Origin: Poronia punctata
Taxonomy: Eukaryota > Ascomycota > Sordariomycetes > Xylariales > Xylariaceae
Reading direction: 5' to 3'
DNA: 64,000 bases
NCBI GenBank assembly: GCA_022579005.1
Contig: MU401576.1
Span: 48,579-112,578 of the forward strand
This document shows, piece after piece, positions 1 through 10,393 of this stretch. The position numbers were made by a program, and so were the translations under genes. The stretch's first letter is position 1. Every line of letters begins with the position of its first letter. Below the pieces are notes generated by a model. The model did not search any database, was not told where the DNA came from, and was given only the letters and a program-made list of their open reading frames with translations.

Positions 1-1056
1 TCACGGCGGACAGTTCCATCGGGTGATCTTTCATCGATCAAGGGCACACACAGCCTTTTCCTCCTGGGATCCGAAAAGGCGGAGAAGAACCTGGGGGTCT
101 GGGCACCTGGGGTTTGCACAACCACCCTCAGCCACACCCGGATGCTGCCCCGCAGCAACCAATGTCTCCACCGCCGGTTCAAAAAGAGAGGCGCAGCAAC
201 AAGTAGCCTCGACGCAGCGCCTCTCGATATTTTTCACCGCTTCTCTCATTTCTTTTGGGTTTGTGTCACTGGTTGTTTTACCGACCCCAGGTGTTTGTAC
301 GATATGCATGTGACGATGTTGACATTTGTTGGGGTTCATCAGGTGGTTGCTGATAGGTAGTGTACGTACCTAGGGAACCCAATGCCGGTGCTCTCCCTCC
401 GGCGCCCCGCCATAGTATCATTACCTTTTGGAGGCATCCACAAACAAATTGTCGAAACTTGAACCGCGACTTAATTTCATACCGAAATTGGGAACAGAAC
501 CATCATAGAAACACATTAACACACTACTGGTCGATTTACGTTAAATTAAATATCCCTTATTGTAACGTAGGTGCCTACACGTAGTCTGGCTCCTACCAAT
601 CTCTGCCGATCTCATATTGATGCGAAACATATCATGTGTTACAGGGTAACAGTTCGTAGTAGGGGTATTTTAGGTGCGATACGGCACTGGTGATAGGGAA
701 ACTGCCCGACAGGCCTAAGTTTACAAGATGGCGATGCGCTTATCTCTTATCTAGCCCAGCCTGATCCCCGCAAAAATGTTGAGCTTTGGGCTGAGAGGTA
801 CCTACGAGTACAGTATGTATATCCAATACTACACTATTGTACCTAGGTATTCCACATTGACGAAGCAGAATTCGAACTGAAAGAGACGAGCATAGGTATA
901 CCGTTGCAATTTAGACGTCTCCGAGATCCTAGATAGGTGTCTCTGCTCCTATCCTATCGCCTGAGCGCATATTCAGACTCGTACCTCGTTGCCAACGCAC
1001 GGCAGCGAATAGGACAAAAACCAACGCCATTCATCCCAAGCGGACAAGCGAGAACA
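1..1056. other. Left-edge intergenic sequence, no gene recognised
   Basis: Short overlapping open frames on both strands at 23-360 resemble no family I know and lack splice or start context. The first 350 bp are more GC-rich than the rest and could belong to the leader or tail of a gene beyond the left edge. From about 360 on the sequence is AT-richer, with several CTAGGTA/GGTACCTA words typical of the intergenic DNA in this window. Confidence 0.5.
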
Positions 1057-1806
1057 ATGGCCTCTTCAGCGTCTACCCCCACGATTCCGCCTCCGTCCTC
1101 CTCTCCCCCACAACAGCCCGAATTACAAACGAAGAGTAGTAGCCCGCCCCTGGACCAGTTCAACAATGCGAACCCCATGATCCACAAAATCGCCTTGGGC
1201 GTGACGCCGCTCGCACTGCTAGGCCTATGTCTACCGCCGCGACGTCTGGATCTGCGGGCAATGCTGCTAGGCGGTGTGGCGCTCTGGGGAACGAATCAGT
1301 TGACGCACGACTACACGGGACGGTCATTCTCGCAGCGGTTTTCGGCGCGCGCGGCACAGCTCTCGGGCACGGAGCTGCCGGAGAAGGCTAAGGAGATTCA
1401 GATACGGCTGCGCGAGGACAAGGAGCGCAGGGCACGGTTACAGGCGCTGCGGGACGAGATGGTTCGCACGGGGGCCCTGAAGATTGAGGTTCGCGATGGC
1501 GTGGAGATATGGACCGAGGAACAGAAGAGGACGTTGCGCGAGGCGTATGAGAAGGAGCGGGATAGGACGGCGGGTGTGGATGCGGATGGGAAGGATAAGA
1601 ATGTGTTGGAGAAGATCTGGATGGGCGATGCTACGCCTGATTGGAAGGAGAAGCGGGCGCAGAGAGAGAGGGAGGCGTTGCAGGATGGTGGTGGGGGGTA
1701 TTGGGGTCTTATTGCCGATCAGATCTCTGAGGTTTTTGGCTTTGAGAAGAAGAGTGAGGATGATGTCACGAAGGGGAAGACTTCTGAGGATGTGAAGAAG
1801 TCGTGA
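1057..1806 (+). CDS. Small fungal membrane protein of the type often labelled 'rhomboid family membrane protein' (249 aa)
   Basis: Intronless. I start at the ATG at 1057 (ACAATGG context); the open frame runs further upstream only through a GTG. Residues 1-40 are a Ser/Pro/Gln-rich, probably disordered leader. Two hydrophobic stretches follow, about residues 44-60 and 67-82, separated by PPRRLDLR, then the short motif THDYTGRS. Residues 100-249 are highly charged and helical in character (Lys/Arg/Glu-rich), with a WGLIADQISEVFGF patch near 216-229. The order of Pro-rich leader, paired helices and charged tail recalls a conserved Sordariomycete protein commonly annotated as rhomboid-like. No GxSx motif or catalytic His of a rhomboid protease is visible, so a protease role is unsupported. 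An organelle membrane scaffold is possible. The function is unknown. Confidence 0.8.
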   Translation: MASSASTPTIPPPSSSPPQQPELQTKSSSPPLDQFNNANPMIHKIALGVTPLALLGLCLPPRRLDLRAMLLGGVALWGTNQLTHDYTGRSFSQRFSARAAQLSGTELPEKAKEIQIRLREDKERRARLQALRDEMVRTGALKIEVRDGVEIWTEEQKRTLREAYEKERDRTAGVDADGKDKNVLEKIWMGDATPDWKEKRAQREREALQDGGGGYWGLIADQISEVFGFEKKSEDDVTKGKTSEDVKKS

Positions 1807-2442
1807 GAGTCGTCTTTCCTGGGTGGGCGAGTTGGCGTGGCCGGACTGTACATATAATGTATACTACTAGTAATGTATGATAATCACCATAACGAGCGTA
1901 AAAGGTCTGGGTTCAAGGTCTGCATATATATCGGTCTACGGAATAATACGACCTTGGCAGCTTTATCAATGCGCTGTAACAGAAATGTGACTTGTCCATC
2001 CCCCCTTACGACCGCTTCGCCGAAAAGGTCTTGTCAATGTAAGAGAGGTCGAGATCCTCGTAATCGAAACTGAAGCAAGCAACGCTCGACTTCTTGTTAA
2101 TCGCAAATTAGAAACCCCCTTGTTGTCCTTTCAGTTCCTAGTCCGGCGCAAGGAGCTACTGAAAAATATTAGCTTCCCATTTCGCTGGGTTCCTTTGGTA
2201 TCGTCTCTTTTAACCTAGCTCTGCACATCTTTTGACTAGGTAGCATAGGGATCTATATGATAGCATTTGACCTAGAAGAAGCTGGCAAACATGATTCTCC
2301 CTTGTATGAAATGATCCGGATCCAATCTGCTCTTATACGAATTGGTATGATAGCCTATGTTTTCTCCTCATTCGTTGAAGCCCCCCCTAGCCAGCGAAAC
2401 CAAGATGGTAAACCCACATTGTCCTCAACCTTGTGACCAATA
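1807..2442. other. Convergent intergenic gap between the membrane protein and the dioxygenase
   Basis: This 636-bp stretch lies between the 3' ends of two convergent genes. It is AT-richer than the genes and presumably holds both 3' untranslated regions and polyadenylation sites. I see no gene, repeat or structured RNA in it. Confidence 0.5.
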
Positions 2443-3823
2443 CTACTGTTTATTTTTATCCTCCCCATAGAGTTGTAGGTATGTCGTCTGCAAGCGCATT
2501 TGTAGATGCTCAGCTGCGCTGAGGACTTTGCGCTCAGCATATGGGTTACCGACGTTAGAGGTCGCCAACTCGCCCTGGAAGTTATGAACACGCTCACTTG
2601 GCACAGCGGTTAACGGTGTATCGTCCGCTGGATGGCAAAAGTAGACGATGGAATACCGCGGTTCTGTCGTCGATTCGTCATCTACTAATTCCTTCGCATG
2701 GTCCCCGTAGCCCGTGGCAGAACCAGCAAAAGTCACCCTGTGCACCGTGCTGCGGAACAATCCATTCGTCCAATACGAGAGGAGATCCCCGATATTGACG
2801 AGGATCGGCGGTGACGGGTCCCCTTCTGTACCGGGTGGGCATACTGGTACGGGGACCCAGTTGTTGTCCGGCGGGAGAATTTCCAAACCGGCTTGTCCCT
2901 TGAGGCGAAAAAGCAGGGTCACAGAGCCGTAGTCAGAATGTGCGCCCGCTCTCACATCGTCTGCTTGGGCTGATGGTGTTGCGCTTGGCGGCGGGTAGTA
3001 CAGAAATCGCAGGATAGACCCAGAAGGCTTCTCCGGAGAGTGGGCTCTCGTGAAGAAGTCTGGCGGATCTACCCCCAACCCGACACCAAAGAGTAGCAGG
3101 AGCTTGCGACATAGCTCGTGGCATGATTCGCGGAACGCGGCCAGCTCTGATTCATGCGGTGTGATACTTTCAGGTATGGGCTGGGTTGCCTTGCCATTCT
3201 CAAACGGCCCAAAGTTAAAGCCCCTAAGGCCGATGCGACGTTAGTATCACCCCCGCTCCGACATGCGCTCATAAAGTCTAAAAGTAGCTCAAGGGGTAAT
3301 CTCACTCTTTGAAATCTCCTACCTGAGATGATGAGATCAGTCTCGCGCCGTGCCTAGACGATGGACTAATTACAACAATTCGGTCTGCGTACTTTGGGGG
3401 CCACATACACGTTGTGTCTTTGGGTCAAGGGTCTCGGTGTGCATCCCAGACCAACCCTGATTGTTTTTCTCTATCTTACATCGCTTCTTGTCTGCCAAAG
3501 GGGATTCGAAGAGCGTTTTCGACTAAATCCAATCCAGGCCCAAGTTAGTTCCCGAAAACAAGGTAGTGGTGTTGTGGTAGGGTTGGTCAAGGACCCCCCC
3601 TATTTCAAGGTCTTTGACAGAAGAGAAAGACGACATCAACAAGATATATGCATACAGTGTTGAAGGCTTGTTCAATTTGCGCGGCAGAGATGTCATGGCC
3701 GGTATTCTTAATGTAGACGAAACCAAAGTCGGCCGCTGCATCTACCAGCTGTTTGGCTATACGGGCTTGATCATCTCCGTGTCCCGAGATATCGATGACT
3801 GGGATGGGGGCTGCCTTGGCCAT
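2443..3823 (-). CDS. 2-oxoglutarate/Fe(II)-dependent dioxygenase, isopenicillin N synthase-like (359 aa)
   Basis: Exons on the minus strand: 3823-3656, 3522-3409, 3322-3306 and 3223-2443; introns of 133, 86 and 82 bp. The joins restore family motifs without a break: IEQAFNT|SKTLFESPL, LDPKTQR|VGDFKE|GFNFG. The start ATG opens MAKAAPIPVIDISG, the usual DIOX_N beginning. The C-terminal double-stranded beta-helix domain carries the iron ligands His195 and Asp197 (AGAHSDYG) and His261 (TVHRVTF), plus Arg289-Tyr-Ser291 (RYSIVYF), which in this family binds the 2-oxoglutarate carboxylate. All key residues are present, so an active oxygenase is likely. Substrates of this group range from secondary metabolites to nucleobases, and nothing nearby identifies the substrate. 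No other secondary-metabolism gene is adjacent. It is divergent from MKT1, about 1 kb apart. Confidence 0.88.
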
Positions 3824-4835
3824 GGGTTGGAGTTTTAAGTTTAAGGAGGCTGGTTTGACTGTGCGTACAATTGTTGTTGGAGAATCTCAACTTGTACTGT
3901 GTAGTAGCCTTGTAATAGATAAATGTGACACAACTGATCGCTTCAATGTACATACAGGAAATCAAGCTAGAGGCAAGAGCTACTGTGTACGAGTAGCTGC
4001 TTTACCCCTTGTAGTTCATACCTACCTACTTGTTGGTGTACTCGTAGGTAGAAGATGAGGGGCTGCACCTGGCTTGGTGATGTTCAAAACGAGCCAGCGC
4101 ATCTTCACATTCCTCACCGCATGTAAAAGGTGCATATAGTTACCTCCATTACCTACCCATACAGGAACAAGATACAAGGCCTGTAGGTTTATATGGAATC
4201 AAATAGTAGACCACATTTATTAGGCATGTACGTATGCGGCACCTACCTATATGCTACATGTTGCCCGTTGTGTTGAAGCAGCAGGTAGTCTAGGTAAGTA
4301 ATTAATCGCAATGGAGATTGATGTTTGTGACGGTACGTGCTACCTACTTATAATAACCTAGACCGACTACTTTATTCTGGTGGGGCTACAGCAACCTATT
4401 CGGACTGGTCCTTTGTTCCGTGGCTTGGAATTTGGCGGGCAAACGAAACGTGTAACTGGTCTCTCCTGATAGCTCCAGGGTGTCGCACCTCCCGTAGCTA
4501 ACCTAGCTGTGACTCTGTGAGGCTCAACGTCCTCCTTCCTCAAATTCCAACCTCAAGTCCTGCCTCATTTTGTCTGTTAAACTATAATTTTGCCATTTCC
4601 TGCCCGGTCCCAGGATATTCCCGTTGTTCTGAGTCTTGCAGCATCCAAATTCTGCCTATCAATCGTTCCCCTCCTACTGCTTGAGACCCATCTTATATTT
4701 ACTTGGTTCTATGGTCAACCTTTGACAAAGTTGCAATATTTGCGACTGTCCGTATCGGCCAACCCACCTCTGGTTTCTCCTACTTCTGCCTCCAGAATAC
4801 TTGACGCCTTCCATCTACTTGGTAGAGTCCGCACG
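3824..4835. promoter_or_regulatory. Shared upstream region of the divergent dioxygenase and MKT1 genes
   Basis: This 1.0-kb stretch separates two divergent start codons. It contains several TACCTACC/GGTAGGTA words (around 4020-4050 and 4220-4360) and a pyrimidine-rich run leading into the MKT1 start (about 4500-4830) that would suit a leader. No known operator or canonical TATA element stands out. Confidence 0.4.
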
Positions 4836-7800
4836 ATGCATAGTAAGTCCCAGTTCCCTGCTTCTCGAGCATCTTCAGTCGCATTCTGGTATACCGGTTA
4901 CTTCTCCGTCCTACCATTCATGTCGGCCACGCTCTCCTCGCCCACCCACTCTCGTCCGATGGTTAAACCAGAAAATACCTTCCGCGGCCCGAATCCGTTC
5001 CATCTCGAGCACTCATTCGATCTTAATTACCGCCACGCTCCTCACGGATAGCATAGCATCTCCTAGTGAACGCCAGCCCGTTTCCAGCTCGTCAAACATG
5101 CCCCCCCCCCCACGTTCGATCTTCGCGATAGTCCCCCAGTCGACACACAATTCCAACCCGGCTTTTTCCGATAGAAACGCGATGCGTCATACCATAGTCA
5201 TATCTTGCTTCTTACCGCCTGCCCAAATCCTCGAATATCCTATACTCCGAAAGGGATTGCATTAGCTACTTTATCACCCACACGGCACCGTTCCGGTACT
5301 GGAGGGCGATCCGAGAACTGGACTTATTACATTGGCTTACACCCGGGAAAAGAGGGGAGGACCAAACTTGGGCACATCGTAAACTTTTCACTGACTTGGT
5401 GTGTTCTAGTTCCATTTGACGATCATTGGATTAATGAGCAAACGGGGTGAGTAGGGAGTTCATGTGGTATTTCGTGGCCATAACTGACGACACAACAGGA
5501 CGGCCACGGCCTCGCAGCTTGAAGATACAACGGTGGCAGTTGATGCGTCCTACTACCTCCAACTATTTCTCGCCAATGCTCCTGCCCATGAACCTCTTTT
5601 GCCCGCCCTAGGCGGTCTGACCGGCATCCAGGCGCACATAGAAGCCGATCTGGATGGCTGGCTCGCAAACAAGTGCACGCCCTTCTTTATTTTCAATGGC
5701 CAGTCTGTGGTGGGATCCGAAGAAGTGACTATCCAGCGAGGCATCAGGGCTATCGCAGGCACGGATGAAGCATGGAGCCTTTATTTTCAAAGCCAGGCCA
5801 ACGAGGCTGTCGCTGCTTTCGGTAACCATAAGGGTACGTCCAAGCTCCCCGCGTTACCGAGCGCGGGCTAGTATTCGAGGCATGAGCTCACCTTGTCTAG
5901 GGGCATACCTGATTGAGAACCTGTATCCGCTCCTCCAGTCGATCTTACAACGACGTGGATTACACTTCAAAGTGGCGCCTGTCAACGCAGCCGCTCAAGT
6001 AAGTGTTGTTCCGGTTCTCGGAGTGCTCCAAAGGTACTGACAATCCAAAAATAGATTGCGTATTTTGACATGATTGATTCGGACCAAGTCTCGGCGATAA
6101 TGGGGTCGCAAGAACTTTTGTTGTACCCGATTCAAGGCCTCGTCATCAAGTGGATTGACTGGGAGAGTATGACGTTTGCATGCGTGCAGAAGAAGAACAT
6201 CATTAAGAATCTAGCCGCGTCAGAGTCCATGTTCATCGACGCCGTTCTCATGGCAGGAACATCTTTTCTGCCTGGCTTCCCCCCTCTCAGGGATGCAGGC
6301 ATCACCCCGCGTCAACCACCAATGATCCAGGATGCGCTTAATATGCTACGAACGTCGGAGAAGTCGGTCGAGAATGCGTGTAATTCGTTCAATGACATCC
6401 TCAACAAGCGTGATCCTACCTGGTTGCAGAAGTATCGGAGAGCAAGGATGAGCGTAGAGCACTTCATCTACATCGACGAGTCTGGCGAAATCAAGGTGAA
6501 TAAGCCTGATACACTTACACACGATAACTGGGAATACCTCGGCTACCGACTGCCAGCGGAACTGTACCATTATCTCGACCGCGGTCTCATCGAATCCCGC
6601 CTGCTTAGCTGGATCTCCCATGGTAAGATTGTGGTGTTTCCGACTCTCGACGGGGGTAGTCCACCGGAATATAGGAAACTGGTCACCGAGCAATTGACGG
6701 AGTTGAGACAACTTACCCTATATCTCGTCTTACCAAGGATGAATCGGGGTATCCAATACAAGCCTATCCATCTCAGGGTGTGGTATGACGACAGATATTC
6801 TCACAAGATAGAATATCGTCCGCAAGACGCCAGGGCCCTGAAAGCCCTGCAGCAGGCAAACACTTGGAATGTAGACCAGGCCACTGTGGATAAGCACTTC
6901 CCCAATGCGAAGAAACGCTCCGTTCTGTTTGAGGTGATGGCCTTGAAAAACCAAGAATTTGCCAAGTCCACCATAACCAGAACCAAAACCCGGGACATCT
7001 CGTCCGGCGATTTGATTGTGTCTATCACCATCTGGCGCTATTTGCACCTCCGAGGTTACGTCAATGATAACCACCGACTTACTGCTTGGGGAGAGGCGCT
7101 TGCCAAATCACTCGAGGCGTTGGAGCCGACCGCGGCCAAATACCCCACTGTCCCCAACCTGTTCGAGGCAGTTCTCCTGGCGTATGAGCTGCTTCGGTTT
7201 GGCCTCCTAAACGGCCGTAATCAGCACCCCGAGTTGAACGGCCTGCCGATGAATGGCACCGACGACGATAAAACAAGCTTACTACTCATCAGCCGTTGTG
7301 CGATCATGTTGAAGTTGCGCCACCAAGCCAATGGCTATACCGGCCCCCTGAGCAAGAACTTCCTGAGCTTCCGGTCCCTGACATCCTCTGTGAGGGAGTC
7401 GTCCCGCGACTTATTGGAAGCGATTGTGGCATACCTCTTTTTGTATGCGCAGGCGAAACGCGAGAGGACAGATTACCTTGAAATCAGTCACCGGTGAGTT
7501 GGGAGCACTCTAGATGTTTTTGCCGCATTTATTGTCAATTATATCCGAATCTAACTCTTATAGGCTACCATTCTTGACCGACACTGATGTCGCCCTCGGA
7601 ATTGCTGTCAAGACTCTCCTGGATGATATCCACCCGGACGAGACGGCCGACCAGAAAGCGGTAAAGAAAAAGGAGTTCCCAGGCAAGTATGTGCCGTATG
7701 CGACAAATTTCTACGAGGACCTCGACATCGCGTGCGACTTGTTCAACGCACTCCACACAGGCATCAAGACGCTTGCTGGAGAGGTCTCAGCTGCGGATAG

Positions 7801-7846
7801 GTTCGTCTGGGATAAGGCGGCCAAATATCTTCAGCTCCGCCGATGA
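4836..7846 (+). CDS. MKT1: Mkt1-type post-transcriptional regulator (XPG/FEN1-like, 732 aa)
   Basis: Exons 4836-4842, 5410-5446, 5499-5833, 5901-5998, 6055-7493 and 7564-7846; the sum is 2,199 nt, an exact frame. The start is inferred. The frame upstream of MPFDDHWINEQTG-like sequence has no usable ATG, but ATG CAT A|GTAAGT at 4836 joins in phase to the TAG acceptor at 5408, giving MHIPFDDHWINEQTG. The N-terminal XPG-N-like part has VAVDASYYL (27-35) and PAHEPLLPALGGLTGI (43-58). The XPG-I-like part has AAAQIAYFDMIDSDQ and MGSQELLLYP. The rest is the Mkt1 C-terminal region, ending in an acidic/aromatic helix bundle. In yeast, Mkt1 binds Pbp1 and tunes translation and stability of particular mRNAs in the cytoplasm. 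Several acidic residues expected of a FEN1 nuclease site are replaced, so it is probably not a nuclease. The first exon is the least certain part. Confidence 0.88.
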
Positions 7847-8774
7847 ACCTCTCCAAACGATATGGGATGTGACTTGAAATCCCCACACCGCCCATAATGC
7901 TTAACGCCGGGCTCACGCATATTACAGCCTGCTTCCGAGCCTGAGATTATGTGGCTAGTTTGAGACGACATCGACAGGGTGATGCGAGCTTCGAAAACAA
8001 AGAAACAAAGGCTAATGCGACCAACCGACGGCCGCAGCCACGGGTGAGGCGTTTGTAGCGATCGATGTCCTCGTCCTTGACATCATGTATTATGTGCTTG
8101 GGGCAACGTTCATCGGACACCATGGATGGGCGGGCTTAAGGTATTGCAAGGCGTTGGAGACGGGAAAAAAGCGAGATCTGCGGCTCTTGAGTGTGAGCAT
8201 ACTTGCCATTCGGTCTGCAAAACACTTGTTGTTTTTGGGCCTTCTCAGTAGTCGCGGTATTTATAGATAAGAACAGTTAGAGGCCAGAGTTTTGCGCAAC
8301 CGGAATCTTCGATACCCCGGTTTGTCTTTCTCTTTGGTCCTAGACACGCCCCAACTATTCGCTTTGCCGTCTCCCTTGTTCCTTTTTGGGCAAGGGATGT
8401 CAAATATTGGCAGACTGCACATGTGGCTTTGGCGAAGGACATGGGTTTTAGAAACACAACCGTGGTATGTAATGCTCTACAAAGGGGGTTTGGCAACTAA
8501 GTCATTGTAACATCCCGGGCAAGATTTGGCGCTTTCCGGTGAAGAAATAATATCAAACGATAATGGCAATGCCCCCCCCCCCCCCACCCCCCGGTGCTCT
8601 TTTGACGATTAAAAGAAAGCCACCGAAGTGATAGGCATCTGGCGAACAAAAATCCTGTGATTGGTCTAGGTCTGCCTGACCAACTAAGTTCAATCAAGTC
8701 CAAAGATTCGCTTTTACTGCAGGATATTTATTAACCTTGTAATATGATAGATAGTATCCCGGATCTTTGACATT
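7847..8774. other. Convergent intergenic gap with a long poly-C tract
   Basis: This 928-bp stretch lies between the 3' ends of MKT1 and the Tda3-like gene. It includes a 14-base C run at 8572-8585 followed closely by more C. No convincing gene or RNA is visible; the short frames around 8085-8500 look random. Confidence 0.5.
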
Positions 8775-10393
8775 CTAAATGCCAAATTGCTTGGGGTCTA
8801 GCTCGGCGACGTCAGCGCTCGTGGCAACGCCATCGAATATGAACTCGCTCATCAGCTTCCCCGTTGCTGGCGCGTTCTGGATACCCCAGCAAGTATGGCC
8901 TGCAGCAATCCAGATTCCTTCGACCGCTGTCGCCCCTACGAGGGGCGTATTATCCTGTCCACGACGCATATGCCGCGGCATGTAGCAGGCTTGCTTGGCC
9001 GTGACAGGAGCGGATTTTAGTACGGCGCTGACGGTGCCAATGTAGGCGACCATGTCATCGCACTGCGCCTCGTCGACTTGGACGAAGTCTGCCGTCTCGG
9101 GCAGCGGCACGGACGGATCCGTCTCTCCGCACGCATAAACCTCACGGCCCGGTCTGGCGTAGATTTCTGGGTCTACGGTTCCTTTGTGGATTCGACGCTG
9201 TCTATGTGACGGCTTCCAGCTCGCCGGGAGGTCTATGTTGGTAAAGACAGCATATGGCGTTACATCTGCCTCGAAAATGACGCTGTGGGCACGAAGGCCG
9301 TCCACCTTACTCTGCGGCAAAATCGAACCGGTCCAGGGCCCCGCCGCTACCACGACATCTGTGACGCCCTGGATGGTTCGGAGCGAGCCTGTTACTCGGT
9401 CAATATATTCTACCGCCTTAAACATTCCGCGGCCGGGGCCTATGCCGGTCACCTTCGCGTCGAGGCGTATCTCTACACCTGCCGAACGTGCTAGCTCAGC
9501 AATGGACGTCGTGAATTGATAGGGGTGCACCTGTGCCGTTTCAGTATACCCTTCTAAGCCCATCACGTCATACTCTTCTACGAGATCGCCATCAATCCAG
9601 TCCAAGTCGGCAGGGAGGACGGATTTGCGCAATAGCTGGGTTGCAGCCTCATCCTGTTTGGGCAGTTTTTCCCAGTCCTTCTCGTCCAACTGCCCCCGGG
9701 TTTCTGCTTCGAACGAAGGCTCTACCACTTCGTGGGGCAAAGTCGCATGTTCCTTTTCCTCAGGTATCGGCATAGGCGTTCCCGCGGAATAGCGTTTTTG
9801 TTCGCTCCCTCTATTCGCTCGGCTCGATGTAGACCTCCTCGTTTTCGCTCTAGACTTTCCCTTGGGCTTAGAGCCTCTATCCCCCACAGTAGCAGCAATC
9901 TGGCCACATTCTAGCCGCCGATAGCCCCATCTTGTAGGGCCGTCGTGCTCGGCAGCAAGGTCGGCGTGTAGACGGTAGGACAGGGGAGCTAGGCACATGG
10001 GATAGGCCCAAAGACCGAGGAGCCCACCAGCCTTGCCCGAGGCACCGGCGGCTATAGACGTAGCTTCGACGAGGGTGATGTGGTGGATCAGCGGGTTGTA
10101 GGACGAATGCCGAGTTAAATAGTAAGCCGTGGTTGCGCCAATAATACCGCCCCCTGTGAAGGCGAAGTCCTGTCAGCAAAGCTGGAAATTTGACCAGATA
10201 GAAGGTGTCCTGGGATAGCCGGGGCTGGCAATTCCGGACCTAGTCTAGGGGATGGGTTGGATTGGAATAGAGATGTGCCTGGACTGAGGACCCATGGTAT
10301 GTATATCCATCATATGTCTGTGTATCGGCAGCGAGCGGCGCAAAGCATACCTATGATCACGATATGTCGCGGTCGGGGCATAGAGGAGTCCAT
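8775..10393 (-). CDS. FAD-dependent oxidoreductase, Tda3/D-amino-acid-oxidase-like (473 aa)
   Basis: Two exons on the minus strand, 10393-10351 and 10153-8775, with a 197-bp intron whose removal rebuilds the dinucleotide-binding motif: HIVII + GGGIIGATTAYYL (GxGxxG at residues 15-20). This marks an N-terminal Rossmann FAD fold of the DAO superfamily. Other family marks are GASGKAGGLLG after strand 2, VVVAAGPWTG (second FAD contact) and the C-terminal GIWIAAGHTCWGIQNAPATGK, which closes the FAD site. Between them lies a basic, Ser/Arg/Lys-rich insertion (about residues 99-130) of low complexity. Yeast Tda3 is a predicted oxidoreductase linked to late endosome-to-Golgi traffic; whether this protein shares that role is inference. 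The start is the ATG at 10393; an earlier out-of-frame ATG sits 14 nt upstream. Glycine or sarcosine oxidase-type activity is an alternative. Confidence 0.85.

Noticed and set aside
31..339. Overlapping open frames at the left edge on both strands
   Set aside because: No family similarity recognised and no way to test continuation beyond the window.
4590..5265. Two overlapping open frames of about 150 codons upstream of MKT1
   Set aside because: They fall in the leader and first intron of MKT1, include a poly-C run, and resemble no protein.
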